The position numbers and the translations under genes were made by a program. Of a DNA stretch of 24,849 nucleotides, positions 7,445 through 16,804 are shown one piece after another (positions within the stretch are counted from its first letter, which is position 1; the number at the start of each line of letters is the position of its first letter). The notes beneath the pieces were generated by a model that saw nothing but the letters and a program-made list of their open reading frames with translations, ran no database searches and was not told where the DNA came from. This DNA comes from JBCCGG01 sp039029395 (GTDB lineage Bacteria; Pseudomonadota; Alphaproteobacteria; Kiloniellales; JAKSDN01), in contig JBCCGG010000066.1 in the NCBI GenBank assembly GCA_039029395.1, positions 1 to 24,849 of the forward strand, in the 5' to 3' direction.

Positions 7445-10183
7445 ATGCTGCACCTCGGCCCGATCGCTTTCCTCAACCCCTGGATTCTCGCCGCCTTGGT
7501 GGGGCTGCCGCTGCTGTGGTGGCTGCTGCGGGTGACCCCGCCGGCACCCCGGCGCCAGAGTTTTCCGGCGCTGCGCCTGCTGCTCGGCCTCACGCCGCCG
7601 GAGGAGACCCCGGCACGCACCCCCTGGTGGCTGCTGCTGCTCCGGCTGCTGGCTTTGTCCTTGATCATCATTGGCCTGGCCCAGCCCTTGCTCAACCCCT
7701 CGGCGCGGCTTGGCGGCTCGGGACCCCTGGTGCTGGTGATCGACGACAGCTGGGGGGCCGCGCGCAACTGGAGCCAACGAATCTCGGCGGCCCAGGATCT
7801 GCTCGACCAGGCCGAGCGGGCCAACCGGCCGGTGATCCTGCTGACCACGGCGCCGAGCGAGTTGGACGAGCCCATGGCGTCGTCCGGCCACCTGACCGCG
7901 AACGAGGCGCGGCGTCGGTTGCAGGGCCTGGCGCCAAAGCCCTGGCCGGCCGACCGCCTGGCTGCCCGCGCCGCGGTCGAAAGCATCGATGTGCCGGCCA
8001 CTGCGGAGGTGGTGTGGCTCTCTGACGGCCTGCAGGACGGGCCGGGCGAGGCACTCGCCGAGACTCTTGCCGAGCTCGGACGCTTAACCGTGCTGCGCGA
8101 TGGCAGCGATGCTTTGGCACGCCTGGTGCTACCGCCGAACAACGAGGCCAAGGGCCTGACCGTCGCGGTCAAGCGCGCCAGTCCGCGGTCCGAAAGCCTG
8201 GCCACGGTGACCGCCCTGGGCGACGACGGCGCCTTGATCGGCCGCGGCCTGGTTACCTTCGCCGAGGGGGAGCGGGTCGCGGAGACCCTGATTGAGCTGC
8301 CAATCGAGCTGCGCAACCGCATCGCCCGCCTGACCCTCGAGGGCGAAAGCCAGGTCGGCGCGGTCCTGCTGCTCGACGAGCGCTGGCGCCGCCGCCCGGT
8401 CGGAATCATTACCAGCGCAGCGCAAGAGCAGCGCCAGCCCCTGCTCAGCGAAGTGCACTACCTGGACCGTGCCTTGCACCCCTTCACGGAGCTCCGGCGC
8501 GGCGAGGTCGGCGAGCTGCTGAAGCGCGACCTAGCGGTGCTGATCCAGCCCGACAGCAGCCAGATCTCCGATCAGGACAAGACGGCGATCGAAGATTGGG
8601 TCGAGCGCGGCGGTCTGCTGCTGCGCTTCGCCGGGCCGCAACTGGCCGAGGCCGGCGGCGACGACCTCTTGCCGGTCATGCTGCGTGGCGGCGGCCGGAT
8701 CCTTGGCGGCGTGATGACCTGGGACAGCCCGGCCCAGCTCGCGCCCTTCGAGCGCAACAGCCCCTTCGAGGGCCTGACCTTGCCGAACGACGTGAGCATC
8801 CGAAGCCAGGTCCTGGCCGAACCGAGCCTGGAGCTGGCCGATAAGACCTGGGCCCGCTTGAGCGACGGCACGCCGTTGGTGACCGCCGACCCGCGCGGCG
8901 AGGGTTGGGTCGTGCTGGTGCACACCACGGCCAACACCCTGTGGTCCGACCTCGCCCTCTCGGGGCTCTATGTGGATCTGCTGCGGCGCATGGTCGCGGT
9001 CAGTCAGGGCATTCAGGGCGAGTCCGGCGGCGAGCTGGCGTTGCCGCCCCTACAGATCCTGGACGGCTTCGGGCGCCTGCGCGCGCCGCCGCCGACCGTT
9101 CTGGCGGCCGAGCCGGCGGTCTTCGACGAGGCGCTGATCGGCCCGCAGCACCCACCCGGATACTACGGCGGAGTGGGTCAGCGCCGGGCGCTCAACTTGG
9201 TCGACCTGAACCCGCCGCTCGAGCCGCTCACCAAGGTGCCGGCAAGCGCCACGATCGCCTCCTACTCCAAGAGCGCCGAGTCCGATCTGAAGCCGTGGCT
9301 GCTCTTGGCGGCCACCTTACTGTTGCTGCTCGATCTGGTGATCGCGCTCGGTTACCGGGGCCTGATTAGGCGCTCCCTGGGCCACGGCACGGCGGCCCTG
9401 CTGATCGTCGCCTTGGTGCCCTTCGCCGAGCCCTGGGCCCAGACCACACTGGCGAGCGACGACGCCTTCGCCATGGACGCGACCCTGCAAACCCGCCTGG
9501 CTTACGTACTGACCGGCGATCCGTCGGTCGACCGGGCGAGTAAGGAGGGGCTGACCGGGTTGAGCCGCGTGCTCCAGCGCCGCACCTCGGTCGAGGCCGG
9601 TCCGCCCATGGCAGTCGATCTGGAGCGCGATGAGCTGGCCTTTTTCCCCCTGCTCTACTGGCCGGTTACGACCACCCAGCCGAGCCTGAGCCAGTCGGCC
9701 CGCGACCGGGTCAACCGCTACCTCAGCCACGGCGGCACGATCCTGTTCGATCAGCGCCAGCCAGGCGCCGGCATCCAGTTCCTTGGCCAGACCAGCGACC
9801 AAAGCCAAGCGCTCCAGCGCCTGGCTGAAGGCATTGACATCCCACCCTTGACGCCGGTCCCACCCGACCACGTGATCACCAAGTCGTTCTACCTGATGCA
9901 GGACTTCCCCGGCCGCTACTCCGGCGGTCCCTTGTGGATCGGCGCGACCGAGGGCCGGGTCAACGACGGCGTCACCTCGGTGCTGATCGGATCCAACGAC
10001 TGGGCCAGTGCCTGGGCGGTCAACGAGCTGGGCCGTCCGGCCTATGCGGTGGTGCCCGGTGGCGAGCGTCAGCGCGAGCTGGCCTACCGGGTCGGCGTGA
10101 ACCTGGTGATGTACGCGTTGACCGGCAACTACAAGGCCGATCAGGTGCACGTCCCCTTCATCCTGGAGCGGCTTGGCCAATGA
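7445..10183 (+). CDS. BatA-like N-terminal / DUF4159 membrane protein, 912 aa
   Basis: The N-terminus has two hydrophobic segments (about residues 10-30 and 60-82), typical of the BatA/aerotolerance-regulator N-terminal domain. A VWA-like strand VLVIDDSWGAARNW follows from about residue 97. A large periplasmic or cytoplasmic region follows, with a glutamine-amidotransferase-like fold in LAVLIQPDSSQISDQDKTAIEDWVERGG near 360-385 by pattern only. Two more membrane segments lie about 618-640 and 648-668. The C-terminal part (about 680-905) is DUF4159, with AFFPLLYWPVT and HGGTILFDQRQPG. It is the third gene of the MoxR cluster, 3 bp after DUF58, and it overlaps the next gene by 4 nt (ATGA). Its reaction, if any, is unknown. 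Confidence 0.9.
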   Translation: MLHLGPIAFLNPWILAALVGLPLLWWLLRVTPPAPRRQSFPALRLLLGLTPPEETPARTPWWLLLLRLLALSLIIIGLAQPLLNPSARLGGSGPLVLVIDDSWGAARNWSQRISAAQDLLDQAERANRPVILLTTAPSELDEPMASSGHLTANEARRRLQGLAPKPWPADRLAARAAVESIDVPATAEVVWLSDGLQDGPGEALAETLAELGRLTVLRDGSDALARLVLPPNNEAKGLTVAVKRASPRSESLATVTALGDDGALIGRGLVTFAEGERVAETLIELPIELRNRIARLTLEGESQVGAVLLLDERWRRRPVGIITSAAQEQRQPLLSEVHYLDRALHPFTELRRGEVGELLKRDLAVLIQPDSSQISDQDKTAIEDWVERGGLLLRFAGPQLAEAGGDDLLPVMLRGGGRILGGVMTWDSPAQLAPFERNSPFEGLTLPNDVSIRSQVLAEPSLELADKTWARLSDGTPLVTADPRGEGWVVLVHTTANTLWSDLALSGLYVDLLRRMVAVSQGIQGESGGELALPPLQILDGFGRLRAPPPTVLAAEPAVFDEALIGPQHPPGYYGGVGQRRALNLVDLNPPLEPLTKVPASATIASYSKSAESDLKPWLLLAATLLLLLDLVIALGYRGLIRRSLGHGTAALLIVALVPFAEPWAQTTLASDDAFAMDATLQTRLAYVLTGDPSVDRASKEGLTGLSRVLQRRTSVEAGPPMAVDLERDELAFFPLLYWPVTTTQPSLSQSARDRVNRYLSHGGTILFDQRQPGAGIQFLGQTSDQSQALQRLAEGIDIPPLTPVPPDHVITKSFYLMQDFPGRYSGGPLWIGATEGRVNDGVTSVLIGSNDWASAWAVNELGRPAYAVVPGGERQRELAYRVGVNLVMYALTGNYKADQVHVPFILERLGQ

Positions 10184-12265
10184 AGGAGCAGATGACCGTC
10201 ACCTGGGCGCCGCTCCTGCCGTGGGAGCTCTTGGCACCGGTCGCCGGGCTTGCCGCCTTGATCCTGCTGTTCGCCCTGTTCCGCCGGGCGCCGGGCGCCT
10301 GGTGGCGAACCCTGGCGATCGGCGCCTTGCTGGTCACCTTGGCCAATCCTTCCCTGGTGGAAGAGCTGCGCTCGGGCCTCACCGACGTGGCACTGGTCGT
10401 AGTCGACGACAGCCCGAGCCAATCGATCGAACCGCGCCAGGACCAGAGCGCCCAGGCGCTCGCCAATCTAACCGAGGCCCTGGCGGAGCTCGACAACACC
10501 GAGGTCGAGGTGGTGCGCGGCGGCGCCGCGACCTTCGGCAAGGAGGACCAGGGCACCCGCCTATTCGACGCCCTGCGCGAGGGCCTCGCCAAGGTGCCGC
10601 GCCAACGCATCGGCGCCGTCGTGCTGATCAGCGACGGCCAGATTCACGACGTGCCCGAGAGCCTCGAGGCGCTCGGCCTGGACGCGCCACTGCACCTCTA
10701 TCTGACCGGCCTTGAAGAGGAAGGCGACCGCCGGATCGTGGTGACCCAGGTGCCGAGCTACGGCATCGTCGGCAAGACCCAAACCCTGAAGTTTCGCGTC
10801 GAGGATTTGCCAGAGCGGCCGAGCGCCGCGGCGGCTCAGGTGGAGATTCGCCAAGACGGCGGCGAGCCTCGCGTCCTGACGGTGCCGGTCGGCGAGGAGC
10901 AGGAGGTCGAATTCGAGCTGACCCGACGGGGCCCGAGCGTATTGGAGCTTTCGGTCGAACCGGGCGCCGAGGAGCTGACCCTGGCCAACAACCGCACGGC
11001 CGTGGTGGTCAACGGCGTGCGCGACCGCCTGCGCGTGCTGCTGGTCTCGGGCGAGCCCCACGCCGGCGAGCGGGCCTGGCGCAATATCCTGAAGTCCGAT
11101 CCTTCGGTCGACCTAGTGCACTTCACCATTTTGCGCCCGCCGGAAAAGCAGGACGGCACGCCGATCCGCGAGCTCTCCCTGATCGCCTTCCCGACCCGCG
11201 AGCTGTTCGAGGTCAAGCTTGACGAGTTCGACCTGATCATCTTTGACCGCTACCGCCGGCGTGGCGTGCTGCCGTCGCTCTACCTGGACAACATCGCGCG
11301 CTACGTGGACCAGGGCGGCGCGCTCTTAGAGGCGGTCGGCCCGACTTTCGCCACGCCACTCTCGCTCTATCGCACGCCGCTCGGGCGGGTGCTGCCGGCC
11401 GAGCCCAGCGGCAATGTCTTCGAACAGGGCTTCAAACCGACCCTGACCGATCTGGGCCGGCGTCACCCGGTCACCGCCGAGCTGCCGGGCGCCGAGGACG
11501 GCCCAGAGGGTGCGCCGAGCTGGGGGCCGTTGGTTCCGCCAGATCGACGCCGACCCGACCAGCGGCGTGATCACCATGACCGGCGCCAACGATCGTCCCC
11601 TGCTGATCCTCGATCGGGTCGGCGAGGGCCGGGTCGCCCAGCTGCTCTCCGACCACATGTGGCTTTGGGCGCGCGGCTTCGAGGGCGGCGGGCCTCAGGC
11701 GGAGCTGCTGCGCCGGGTCGCCCACTGGCTGATGCAGGAGCCGGACCTGGAGGAAGAAGATCTGCGCGCCCAGGTGATCGGCGGCATGCTCGAGATCGAG
11801 CGCCGCTCGCTCGACACCGAGCTGCCGGAACTGGAGGTCACCCTACCGTCCGGCGCGATCTCCACCCTGGCCCTAGAGCCGGGCCCCAGCGGGCGCAGCA
11901 GCGCCGCCATGCAAGCGAGCGAGTCCGGGCTTTACCGCATCACCGACGGGACGCTGACCGCGCTCGCCGCGGCCGGCCCGCTCAATCCCCTGGAGTTCGA
12001 GGACCTGCGGGCGACCGACGAGCACCTGGCGCCCCTGCTCGAGGCGAGCGGCGGCGCCACGATCCGCTTGGCCAAGGACGAGCTTCCGCGCCTGCGCAAG
12101 GTCAAGCCCGGGCGCGACCGCCACGGCCGCGGCTGGATCGGCGTCCAGGACAACGGCGGCTACGTGGTCTCCGGCGTGTCCCAAACCCCGCTGCTGTCGG
12201 CCGCCCTGGTGCTGCTGCTCGCGCTCGGCGGCGCCCTGATGGGCTGGTGGCTCGAGGGCCGCTAG
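10180..12265 (+). pseudogene. VWA/amidotransferase-like membrane protein, frameshifted by one extra G at 11522-11526
   Basis: The frame from ATG at 10180 codes for two N-terminal membrane segments (about residues 17-35 and 42-58), a VWA-like strand DVALVVVDDSPSQS, and a long domain ending at ...EGAPSWG near 11525. There it leaves frame. Removing one G from the GGGGG run at 11522-11526 restores W-G-R-W-F-R-Q-I-D and joins the frame that continues to the TAG at 12265, including a C-terminal membrane segment LLSAALVLLLALGGALMGWW. The repaired product is 694 aa. It is paired with the DUF4159 gene by a 4-nt overlap, and a DUF4159 partner of this kind is usual. Nothing else in the gene looks decayed, so a homopolymer sequencing error is more likely than a true pseudogene. 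Confidence 0.8.
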
Positions 12266-12789
12266 GCCCGCTCCGCGCCGAGGTCCGGCACGCCCTCCAC
12301 GCGGCCGATCAGGCCCCTTACACCGTCCAGGGCACCAGGCTCTAGCTCCAGAACTTGAAAGCGCTGGGGGTCGACTGGGCCGGGCAAGATGAGTCCCGCG
12401 CCGACCGCGTTCACGAAGCCATAGGGGCCGTAGTAGCTAGGCGCGCCGACCACGACGCAGAGCCGGTGGCCATTGCGCCTGGCCTCGGTCAGTCCGTGGT
12501 GGACCAGGGACTTGCCGATGCCGCCGCCCTGGAGCCTTGGCTCGACCGCCAGTGGGCCGAGCAGAATCGCCGGGGCCTCTTCAATTTGGATCGGCCAAAA
12601 GCGCAAGGAGGCCAGCAAAGCGCCCTCGGGGTCGAGCGCGACGAAGGCAAGGTCCGGCAGGTCGGCCAGCCCTTCGCGCAGGCGATAGACGGTCCTGGCC
12701 TGGCGGTCGGCACCGAAGGTCCGATCCAAGAGGTCGTCGAGCAGGGCTGCGTGGTCGGGGCCTTGAGGCTGTATCTCGAAGGTGATCAT
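12262..12789 (-). CDS. GNAT family N-acetyltransferase, 175 aa
   Basis: The acetyl-CoA binding region is LLGPLAVEPRLQGGGIGKSLVHHGLTEARRNG (about residues 75-107, here with the Q-x-x-G-x-G/A core QGGGIG). It is followed by VVVGAPSYYGPYGFVNAVGAGL, a strand and loop typical of YhbS-like GNATs. The substrate cannot be told. The start is ATG at 12789. The stop overlaps the end of the preceding plus-strand gene by 4 nt, at the self-complementary CTAG, so the two genes meet tail to tail without any room for a separate terminator. It is a single-gene unit with about 300 bp of empty DNA upstream. Confidence 0.9.
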   Translation of the reverse strand: MITFEIQPQGPDHAALLDDLLDRTFGADRQARTVYRLREGLADLPDLAFVALDPEGALLASLRFWPIQIEEAPAILLGPLAVEPRLQGGGIGKSLVHHGLTEARRNGHRLCVVVGAPSYYGPYGFVNAVGAGLILPGPVDPQRFQVLELEPGALDGVRGLIGRVEGVPDLGAERA

Positions 12790-13090
12790 GGGTCCGGTCC
12801 AATTGGCCGCATCGGGCTGCGGCGAGGATCAAGAAGCGCTCTTAACAAGCGGATCGGGGCGGCGCGCGCCCTGTCGTTCTCTTGATCCTTGGAGCCGGTC
12901 ATTCCGGTTCCGACGAAATCGAACGCTAGCGCGCGATCCCACGAGCGGCCGGGGCCGCTGGGCTGGTACGTCGTCGTCGCGCGATCATCTTGACGTTCAA
13001 CATGAACCGGTTCTTTTTCGTCGCTTGGGCCCTAGGCGGGCTCACCGAGGCTTCCCGCTTATCATAGAGCCGGGTGCCGTGCAAAGGCTT
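12790..13090. other. Non-coding interval, no gene seen
   Basis: This 301-bp stretch separates the GNAT start from the LysR stop. I see no tRNA, no repeat array and no convincing terminator. It contains the 10-bp palindrome GAACCGGTTC near 13003-13013 followed by five T, but the stem has no loop. A 21-codon ATG frame at 13001 (MNRFFFVAWALG...) lacks a ribosome-binding site and is not called. The promoter of the GNAT gene should lie at its left end. Confidence 0.5.
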
Positions 13091-13981
13091 TCACGCCGCC
13101 CCTAGGCGCTCAGCCAGATAGTCGATGCAGACCCGCACCTTGGGCGAGAGCTGGCGGCTCGAGGGGTAAAGCGCATAGACCGCCGATTGGGACGGGCAGG
13201 TCCACTCCCCAAGCACCCGCTGCAGCGCGCCGGAGGCCACGTCGGCGCCGACGATGAAATCGGGCAGGAGAACGATCCCCGCGCCCGCCAGCGCGGCGGA
13301 CCGCAGCAAGTCGCCATTGTTGACCTCGAGGCGGCCTGTGACCTTGACCGCGCTGGCACCGCCCGGACCCTCGAAGCGCCAGTGCCCGGGGCTCGATCCG
13401 TAGGTGTAGATCAGGCAATCATGGTCTGCCAGCGCCTTGGGACCGGCCGGCATACCCCGGCGCTTAAGGTAGGCCGGCGCGGCGCAGAGCAGCATTTCAA
13501 CGGGCGCCAGCTTGCGGGCGATCAGGCTGGAATCGTCGAGCACGCCGATGCGGATCGCCAGATCGAATCCTTCCTCAACCAAATCGACCCGCCGGTCGTT
13601 CAAGGTCAGCTCCAGGGCGATCTCCGGATAGCGTGCCATGAAGTCGGCCAGAAGCGGGCTCAGGTGTTTGAGGGAGAAGCTGACCGGCGCGCTGATCCTG
13701 AGCCGGCCGCGCGGCGCCTCTGAGAGATGGGTGACCACGCCGCGCGCCGCCTCCGCTGCCGCCAGGGCGTCCAGGGCGCCCTGGTAGAAAGCCTGGCCGG
13801 CCTCGGTCAGGGAGACACGCCGGGTCGTGCGGTTGAGCAGCCGCGCGCCAAGCTCCTCCTCGAGGCGCCCCACTTGCTTGGAGACCGCCGACTTCGAAGT
13901 GCCCAAAGCGCGCGCCGCGCCGGAGAAGCTCTCGCGCTCGGCGACCTCCGTAAAGAACCTCACGGCCTCCAGATCGAGCAT
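13091..13981 (-). CDS. LysR-family transcriptional regulator, 296 aa
   Basis: The N-terminal winged helix is typical: LEAVRFFTEVAERESFSGAARALGTSKSAVSKQVGRLEEELGARLLNRTTRR within residues 4-58, described here as a whole domain rather than one motif. The effector-binding domain follows, with RGRLRISAPVSF near 90 and FDLAIRIG near 145. It belongs to the large group related to quinone/oxidoreductase regulators. ATG at 13981 is chosen, with AAGGA about 9 nt upstream; the same frame stays open to 14716 but only as antisense of the divergent gene. It diverges from wrbA with a 114-bp spacer containing a dyad, so it most likely controls the wrbA-pirin unit and itself. Confidence 0.94.
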   Translation of the reverse strand: MLDLEAVRFFTEVAERESFSGAARALGTSKSAVSKQVGRLEEELGARLLNRTTRRVSLTEAGQAFYQGALDALAAAEAARGVVTHLSEAPRGRLRISAPVSFSLKHLSPLLADFMARYPEIALELTLNDRRVDLVEEGFDLAIRIGVLDDSSLIARKLAPVEMLLCAAPAYLKRRGMPAGPKALADHDCLIYTYGSSPGHWRFEGPGGASAVKVTGRLEVNNGDLLRSAALAGAGIVLLPDFIVGADVASGALQRVLGEWTCPSQSAVYALYPSSRQLSPKVRVCIDYLAERLGAA

Positions 13982-14013
13982 TTCCAGTGTATCCTTTTCA
14001 GAAACAGTCAGTT

Positions 14014-14033
14014 GCAGAATAGGATTATTGTGC
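14014..14033. promoter_or_regulatory. Dyad in the lysR-wrbA spacer, candidate LysR operator
   Basis: GCAGAATAGGATTATTGTGC pairs at seven of eight positions in its arms (GCA-x-AATA / TATT-x-TGC around GGAT). LysR regulators usually bind an interrupted AT-rich dyad of about this size in a divergent promoter. The site is 33 bp before the lysR start and 63 bp before the wrbA start. The assignment is inference from position and symmetry. Confidence 0.45.
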
Positions 14034-14095
14034 CGCCACCAGCAACGCCCCATCTTCAGGCTCAGAGACACACTTTGACCCGAAGGGGGAGTCCC

Positions 14096-14707
14096 ATGAG
14101 CAAGGTTTTGGTTGTCTACTACAGCGGTTACGGACACGTGGAGACCCTGGCCGGCGCGATCGCAGAGGGCGTGCGCCAGGTCGAGGGTGTCGAGGTCACG
14201 GTCAAGCGGGTCCCTGAGCTTGTGCCCGAGGAGGTTGCCCGCAAGTCCGGCATGAAGCTCGAGCAGGCGGCGCCAATCGCCGACCCCAAGGAGCTGGCCG
14301 ACTACGACGCGGTGATCTTCGGCACGCCGACCCGCTTCGGCAATATGGCGGCCCAAATGCGCAACTTCCTGGACCAGACCGGTGGCCTCTGGGCGGCCGG
14401 CGCCCTGATCGGCAAGGTCGGCAGCGTCTTTGCCTCGACCTCGACCCAGCACGGCGGCCAGGAGACCACCATCACCTCGTTCCACACCACCCTGCTGCAC
14501 CACGGCATGGTCATCGTCGGCGTGCCCTACTCCTGCGCCGGCTTGACCGAGATGGCCGAGGTCTCGGGCGGATCGCCCTACGGCGCCTCGACCCTGGCCG
14601 GGTCCGACGGCAGCCGTCAGCCGAGCGCCAATGAGCTTGAGGTCGCCCGCTTCCAGGGCAAGCATGTCGCCGAGATCGCCGCTAAGCTGGGCGCCGACAC
14701 GGCCTGA
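14096..14707 (+). CDS. wrbA: NAD(P)H:quinone oxidoreductase, WrbA type, 203 aa
   Basis: A flavodoxin-like protein of the WrbA family. VLVVYYSGYGHVETLAGAI (about residues 4-22) is the FMN phosphate loop, and GTPTRFGNMAAQMRNFLDQTGGLW (about 77-100) and FASTSTQHGGQETT (about 113-126) are the WrbA hallmarks. The length is normal. The enzyme reduces quinones by two electrons using NAD(P)H with FMN, which avoids semiquinone formation. The start is ATG at 14096, with AAGGGGGAG directly upstream. It diverges from a LysR regulator and is followed 14 bp later by a pirin gene, an arrangement that looks like a small electrophile/quinone stress unit. The trigger is not visible in the sequence. Confidence 0.96.
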   Translation: MSKVLVVYYSGYGHVETLAGAIAEGVRQVEGVEVTVKRVPELVPEEVARKSGMKLEQAAPIADPKELADYDAVIFGTPTRFGNMAAQMRNFLDQTGGLWAAGALIGKVGSVFASTSTQHGGQETTITSFHTTLLHHGMVIVGVPYSCAGLTEMAEVSGGSPYGASTLAGSDGSRQPSANELEVARFQGKHVAEIAAKLGADTA

Positions 14708-14721
14708 GGAGCGCAATCGCC

Positions 14722-15423
14722 ATGATCCAGGTACAGCCGTTCGATCAGCTCGGCCGCTTTGACAACGACTGGCTCGCGGCGCGCTACCACTTCAGCTTTG
14801 CCGGCTATCACGACCCGGCACGCCGGGGGGTCGGGCCGCTCTTGGTTTGGAACGACGACACGGTCCAGCCGGGACGCGGCTTCGATCTCCACGGCCATCG
14901 GGACATGGAGATCATCACTTACGTGCGCAGCGGCGCGATCAGCCACCGGGACCACCTGGGCAACGAGGGCCGCACCGAAGCCGGCGACGTCCAGATCATG
15001 TCGGCCGGCCGCGGGATCCGCCACGCGGAGTACAATCTGGAGGCCGAGCCGACCACCCTGTTCCAAATCTGGATCGCGCCGAACCAGACCGGCCACACGC
15101 CCCGCTGGGCAAGCGCACGCTTTCCCAAGGCCGAGCGGGCAAGCCGGCTGGTCGCGCTCGCCTCGGGCCGGGGCGACCCTGGGGCCCTGCCGATCCATCA
15201 GGATGCCAGCCTGCTTGGCGCCACCCTGGCGGCCGGCCAAAGCGTCACCCACGACTTTGGGCACGGACGTCAGGGCTATCTGGTGGCCGCCAAGGGTCGG
15301 CTTAGAGTTGGCGAACTGGATGCCGCGGCACGCGACGGCGTCACGATTTCGGGCGAGCGCGAGATCACGATCGAAGCGCTTCAGGACAGCGAGCTGTTGC
15401 TCGCGGATCTGCCCGCCTATTGA
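14722..15423 (+). CDS. Pirin family protein, 233 aa
   Basis: A bicupin with the pirin metal site: His57 and His59 in LHGHRDMEIITYV, and His101 and Glu103 in RHAEYN. These are the same spacing and numbering as in characterised pirins. The conserved IMSAGRGIRHAEYN segment is clear. Bacterial pirins such as YhhW have quercetin 2,3-dioxygenase activity; others act as metal or redox sensors, so the reaction here is open. ATG at 14722 has GAGGAG about 10 nt upstream, 14 bp after the wrbA stop, so the two are likely one transcript under the LysR regulator. The stop overlaps the tail of the convergent TPR gene by 7 nt. Confidence 0.94.
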   Translation: MIQVQPFDQLGRFDNDWLAARYHFSFAGYHDPARRGVGPLLVWNDDTVQPGRGFDLHGHRDMEIITYVRSGAISHRDHLGNEGRTEAGDVQIMSAGRGIRHAEYNLEAEPTTLFQIWIAPNQTGHTPRWASARFPKAERASRLVALASGRGDPGALPIHQDASLLGATLAAGQSVTHDFGHGRQGYLVAAKGRLRVGELDAAARDGVTISGEREITIEALQDSELLLADLPAY

Positions 15424-16601
15424 CCGCCGCCCTGTTCCAAGCGCTCGACGGTCGGCAGCAGGACCCTGTCTCGAAAGCCCCTGTTCATCCGCGGGTGACC
15501 GAGCAGATCTTTGTAGATCGCCAGCGCCCGGGCCTCGTTGCCAGCGGCTTCCTGAAGACGGCCGACGATGTAGCGGTTGCCCGAAAGGTCCTTGGCCGCC
15601 AGAGGCTTGCCGACGTCCATGCCGTTTAGGATCCAGTTGAAAGTGGCGAGCAGCTTCTCCGGCGGCAGGACCTCGCTCAAGGCCTGCAGGCGCTCTAGGC
15701 CCCGAGGGTCGAGACCCCGGGTGATCGGCTCGAAGAGAGAATGGAGCGCGCGCATGTGGTCAGACGGCAGGGTCTCGTTGGCCTGGGCGAGCTCATAGGC
15801 CAAGCGCAGCATTTCCTCTTCGCTGCCTCTGTGGGTCGAGCCGTCGAGCGCGTAGATCGCCAGGTCTGTCACGTAAGCCCGGTCGCGGCCGCTGGCCAGG
15901 GCCGCGTCGATGTGGCGGCGTGCCTTTCGGATATTGGGCTCGCCGTAGTCGCGATCGTTGCTGTTGTGCAAGACCCAGAAGGCCCAGTGGACGTGGGCAT
16001 AGGGGTTGTCGGGATCTAGTTCCAGGGCGCGGGCGTAGGAGTCTTCGATCTTGACCTCCAGGCGACCGTCGATGCGCTTGAGGTAGTTGGCCCAGCCGAT
16101 ATGGGCCAGCATGTCCGCCGCTAGCTCTTTGTCCCGATTGGCCGAGCCCATGTAGAGTACTGGCAGCAAGGGATCGACCAGGTCGGAGAAGGTTTGGCCC
16201 TCACCCCGCCGCATGTCGCGCAGCCAAGCCATGGCGAAGGGGCCTTGATAATCCCGCGCCGCGCGGGCGCCGGCATCGAGCGCCAGGGCACTTTGCAGCA
16301 GGCGCCAGCCGCCCGCATAGTCCCGGGCCTCGGCTTGCAGGCGGGCGGCGGCGACCAGGTCCGAGATTGCGTTCTGCCGGTCGCGCCAGGTGCTGTAGAT
16401 GTCGTTGACCCGGTCCATGCCGATGACCAGGGAGATCACCGCCGTAATGCCGGCGATCCACTTTAAACTGACCGCGACCGCGTGCAACTTACGCGGCTTC
16501 TGAGGCGAGTGGCAGTGGGGGCAGGTGCGCGCCTTGGGGTGGATCACCTCCCAGCAATGCACGCAGCGTCGTTCGCTCGGCGCGGCTCCGCTCTGGTCCA
16601 T
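15417..16601 (-). CDS. Zinc-ribbon / membrane / TPR-like protein, 394 aa
   Basis: The N-terminus is a treble-clef-type zinc ribbon, with CVHC (Cys13, Cys16) and CPHC (Cys27, Cys30). One membrane helix follows at about residues 40-62. The remaining 330 residues are alpha-helical with TPR-like periodicity, for example YARALELDPDNPYAHVHWAFWVL near 195-220 and AARLQAEARDYAGGWRLLQSALALDAG near 85-112. This suggests a membrane-anchored scaffold whose ribbon faces the cytoplasm. The specific role is not recognised. ATG at 16601 has AAGGGG 7 nt upstream; a TTG at 16625 would add eight residues but lacks support. It is divergent from the gene at 16897 across about 300 bp and convergent with the pirin gene. 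Confidence 0.82.
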   Translation of the reverse strand: MDQSGAAPSERRCVHCWEVIHPKARTCPHCHSPQKPRKLHAVAVSLKWIAGITAVISLVIGMDRVNDIYSTWRDRQNAISDLVAAARLQAEARDYAGGWRLLQSALALDAGARAARDYQGPFAMAWLRDMRRGEGQTFSDLVDPLLPVLYMGSANRDKELAADMLAHIGWANYLKRIDGRLEVKIEDSYARALELDPDNPYAHVHWAFWVLHNSNDRDYGEPNIRKARRHIDAALASGRDRAYVTDLAIYALDGSTHRGSEEEMLRLAYELAQANETLPSDHMRALHSLFEPITRGLDPRGLERLQALSEVLPPEKLLATFNWILNGMDVGKPLAAKDLSGNRYIVGRLQEAAGNEARALAIYKDLLGHPRMNRGFRDRVLLPTVERLEQGGGQ

Positions 16602-16804
16602 GGGCGCCCCTTGGTGATGACCCAAAGGCTGAGTCTAGCGCGATTCGCCGGTGCCCCGAAGCCCTGCCTTGGGTGCGCCTCGGCAGCGGTGTCGCTCCTG
16701 GTCAAGGGGCAGGGAGGATGGGTGTCAAATGTCTTCGCGAGAAACGGCACTGCGATCGTCTCTCTTTCGATTCTCGAGGCGAGATACAAATGTTCTTTAT
16801 TGCG

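Noticed and set aside
11527..12345. Continuation of the 10180 frame past the G5 run to 12345
   Set aside because: The residues are Arg/Pro-rich noise, while the neighbouring frame holds a membrane-protein C-terminus.
13001..13066. 21-codon frame MNRFFFVAWALG...
   Set aside because: No ribosome-binding site, very short, and no support from context.
13982..14716. Long minus-strand extension of the LysR frame across wrbA
   Set aside because: It is the antisense of wrbA; the LysR domain starts at 13981 with a ribosome-binding site.
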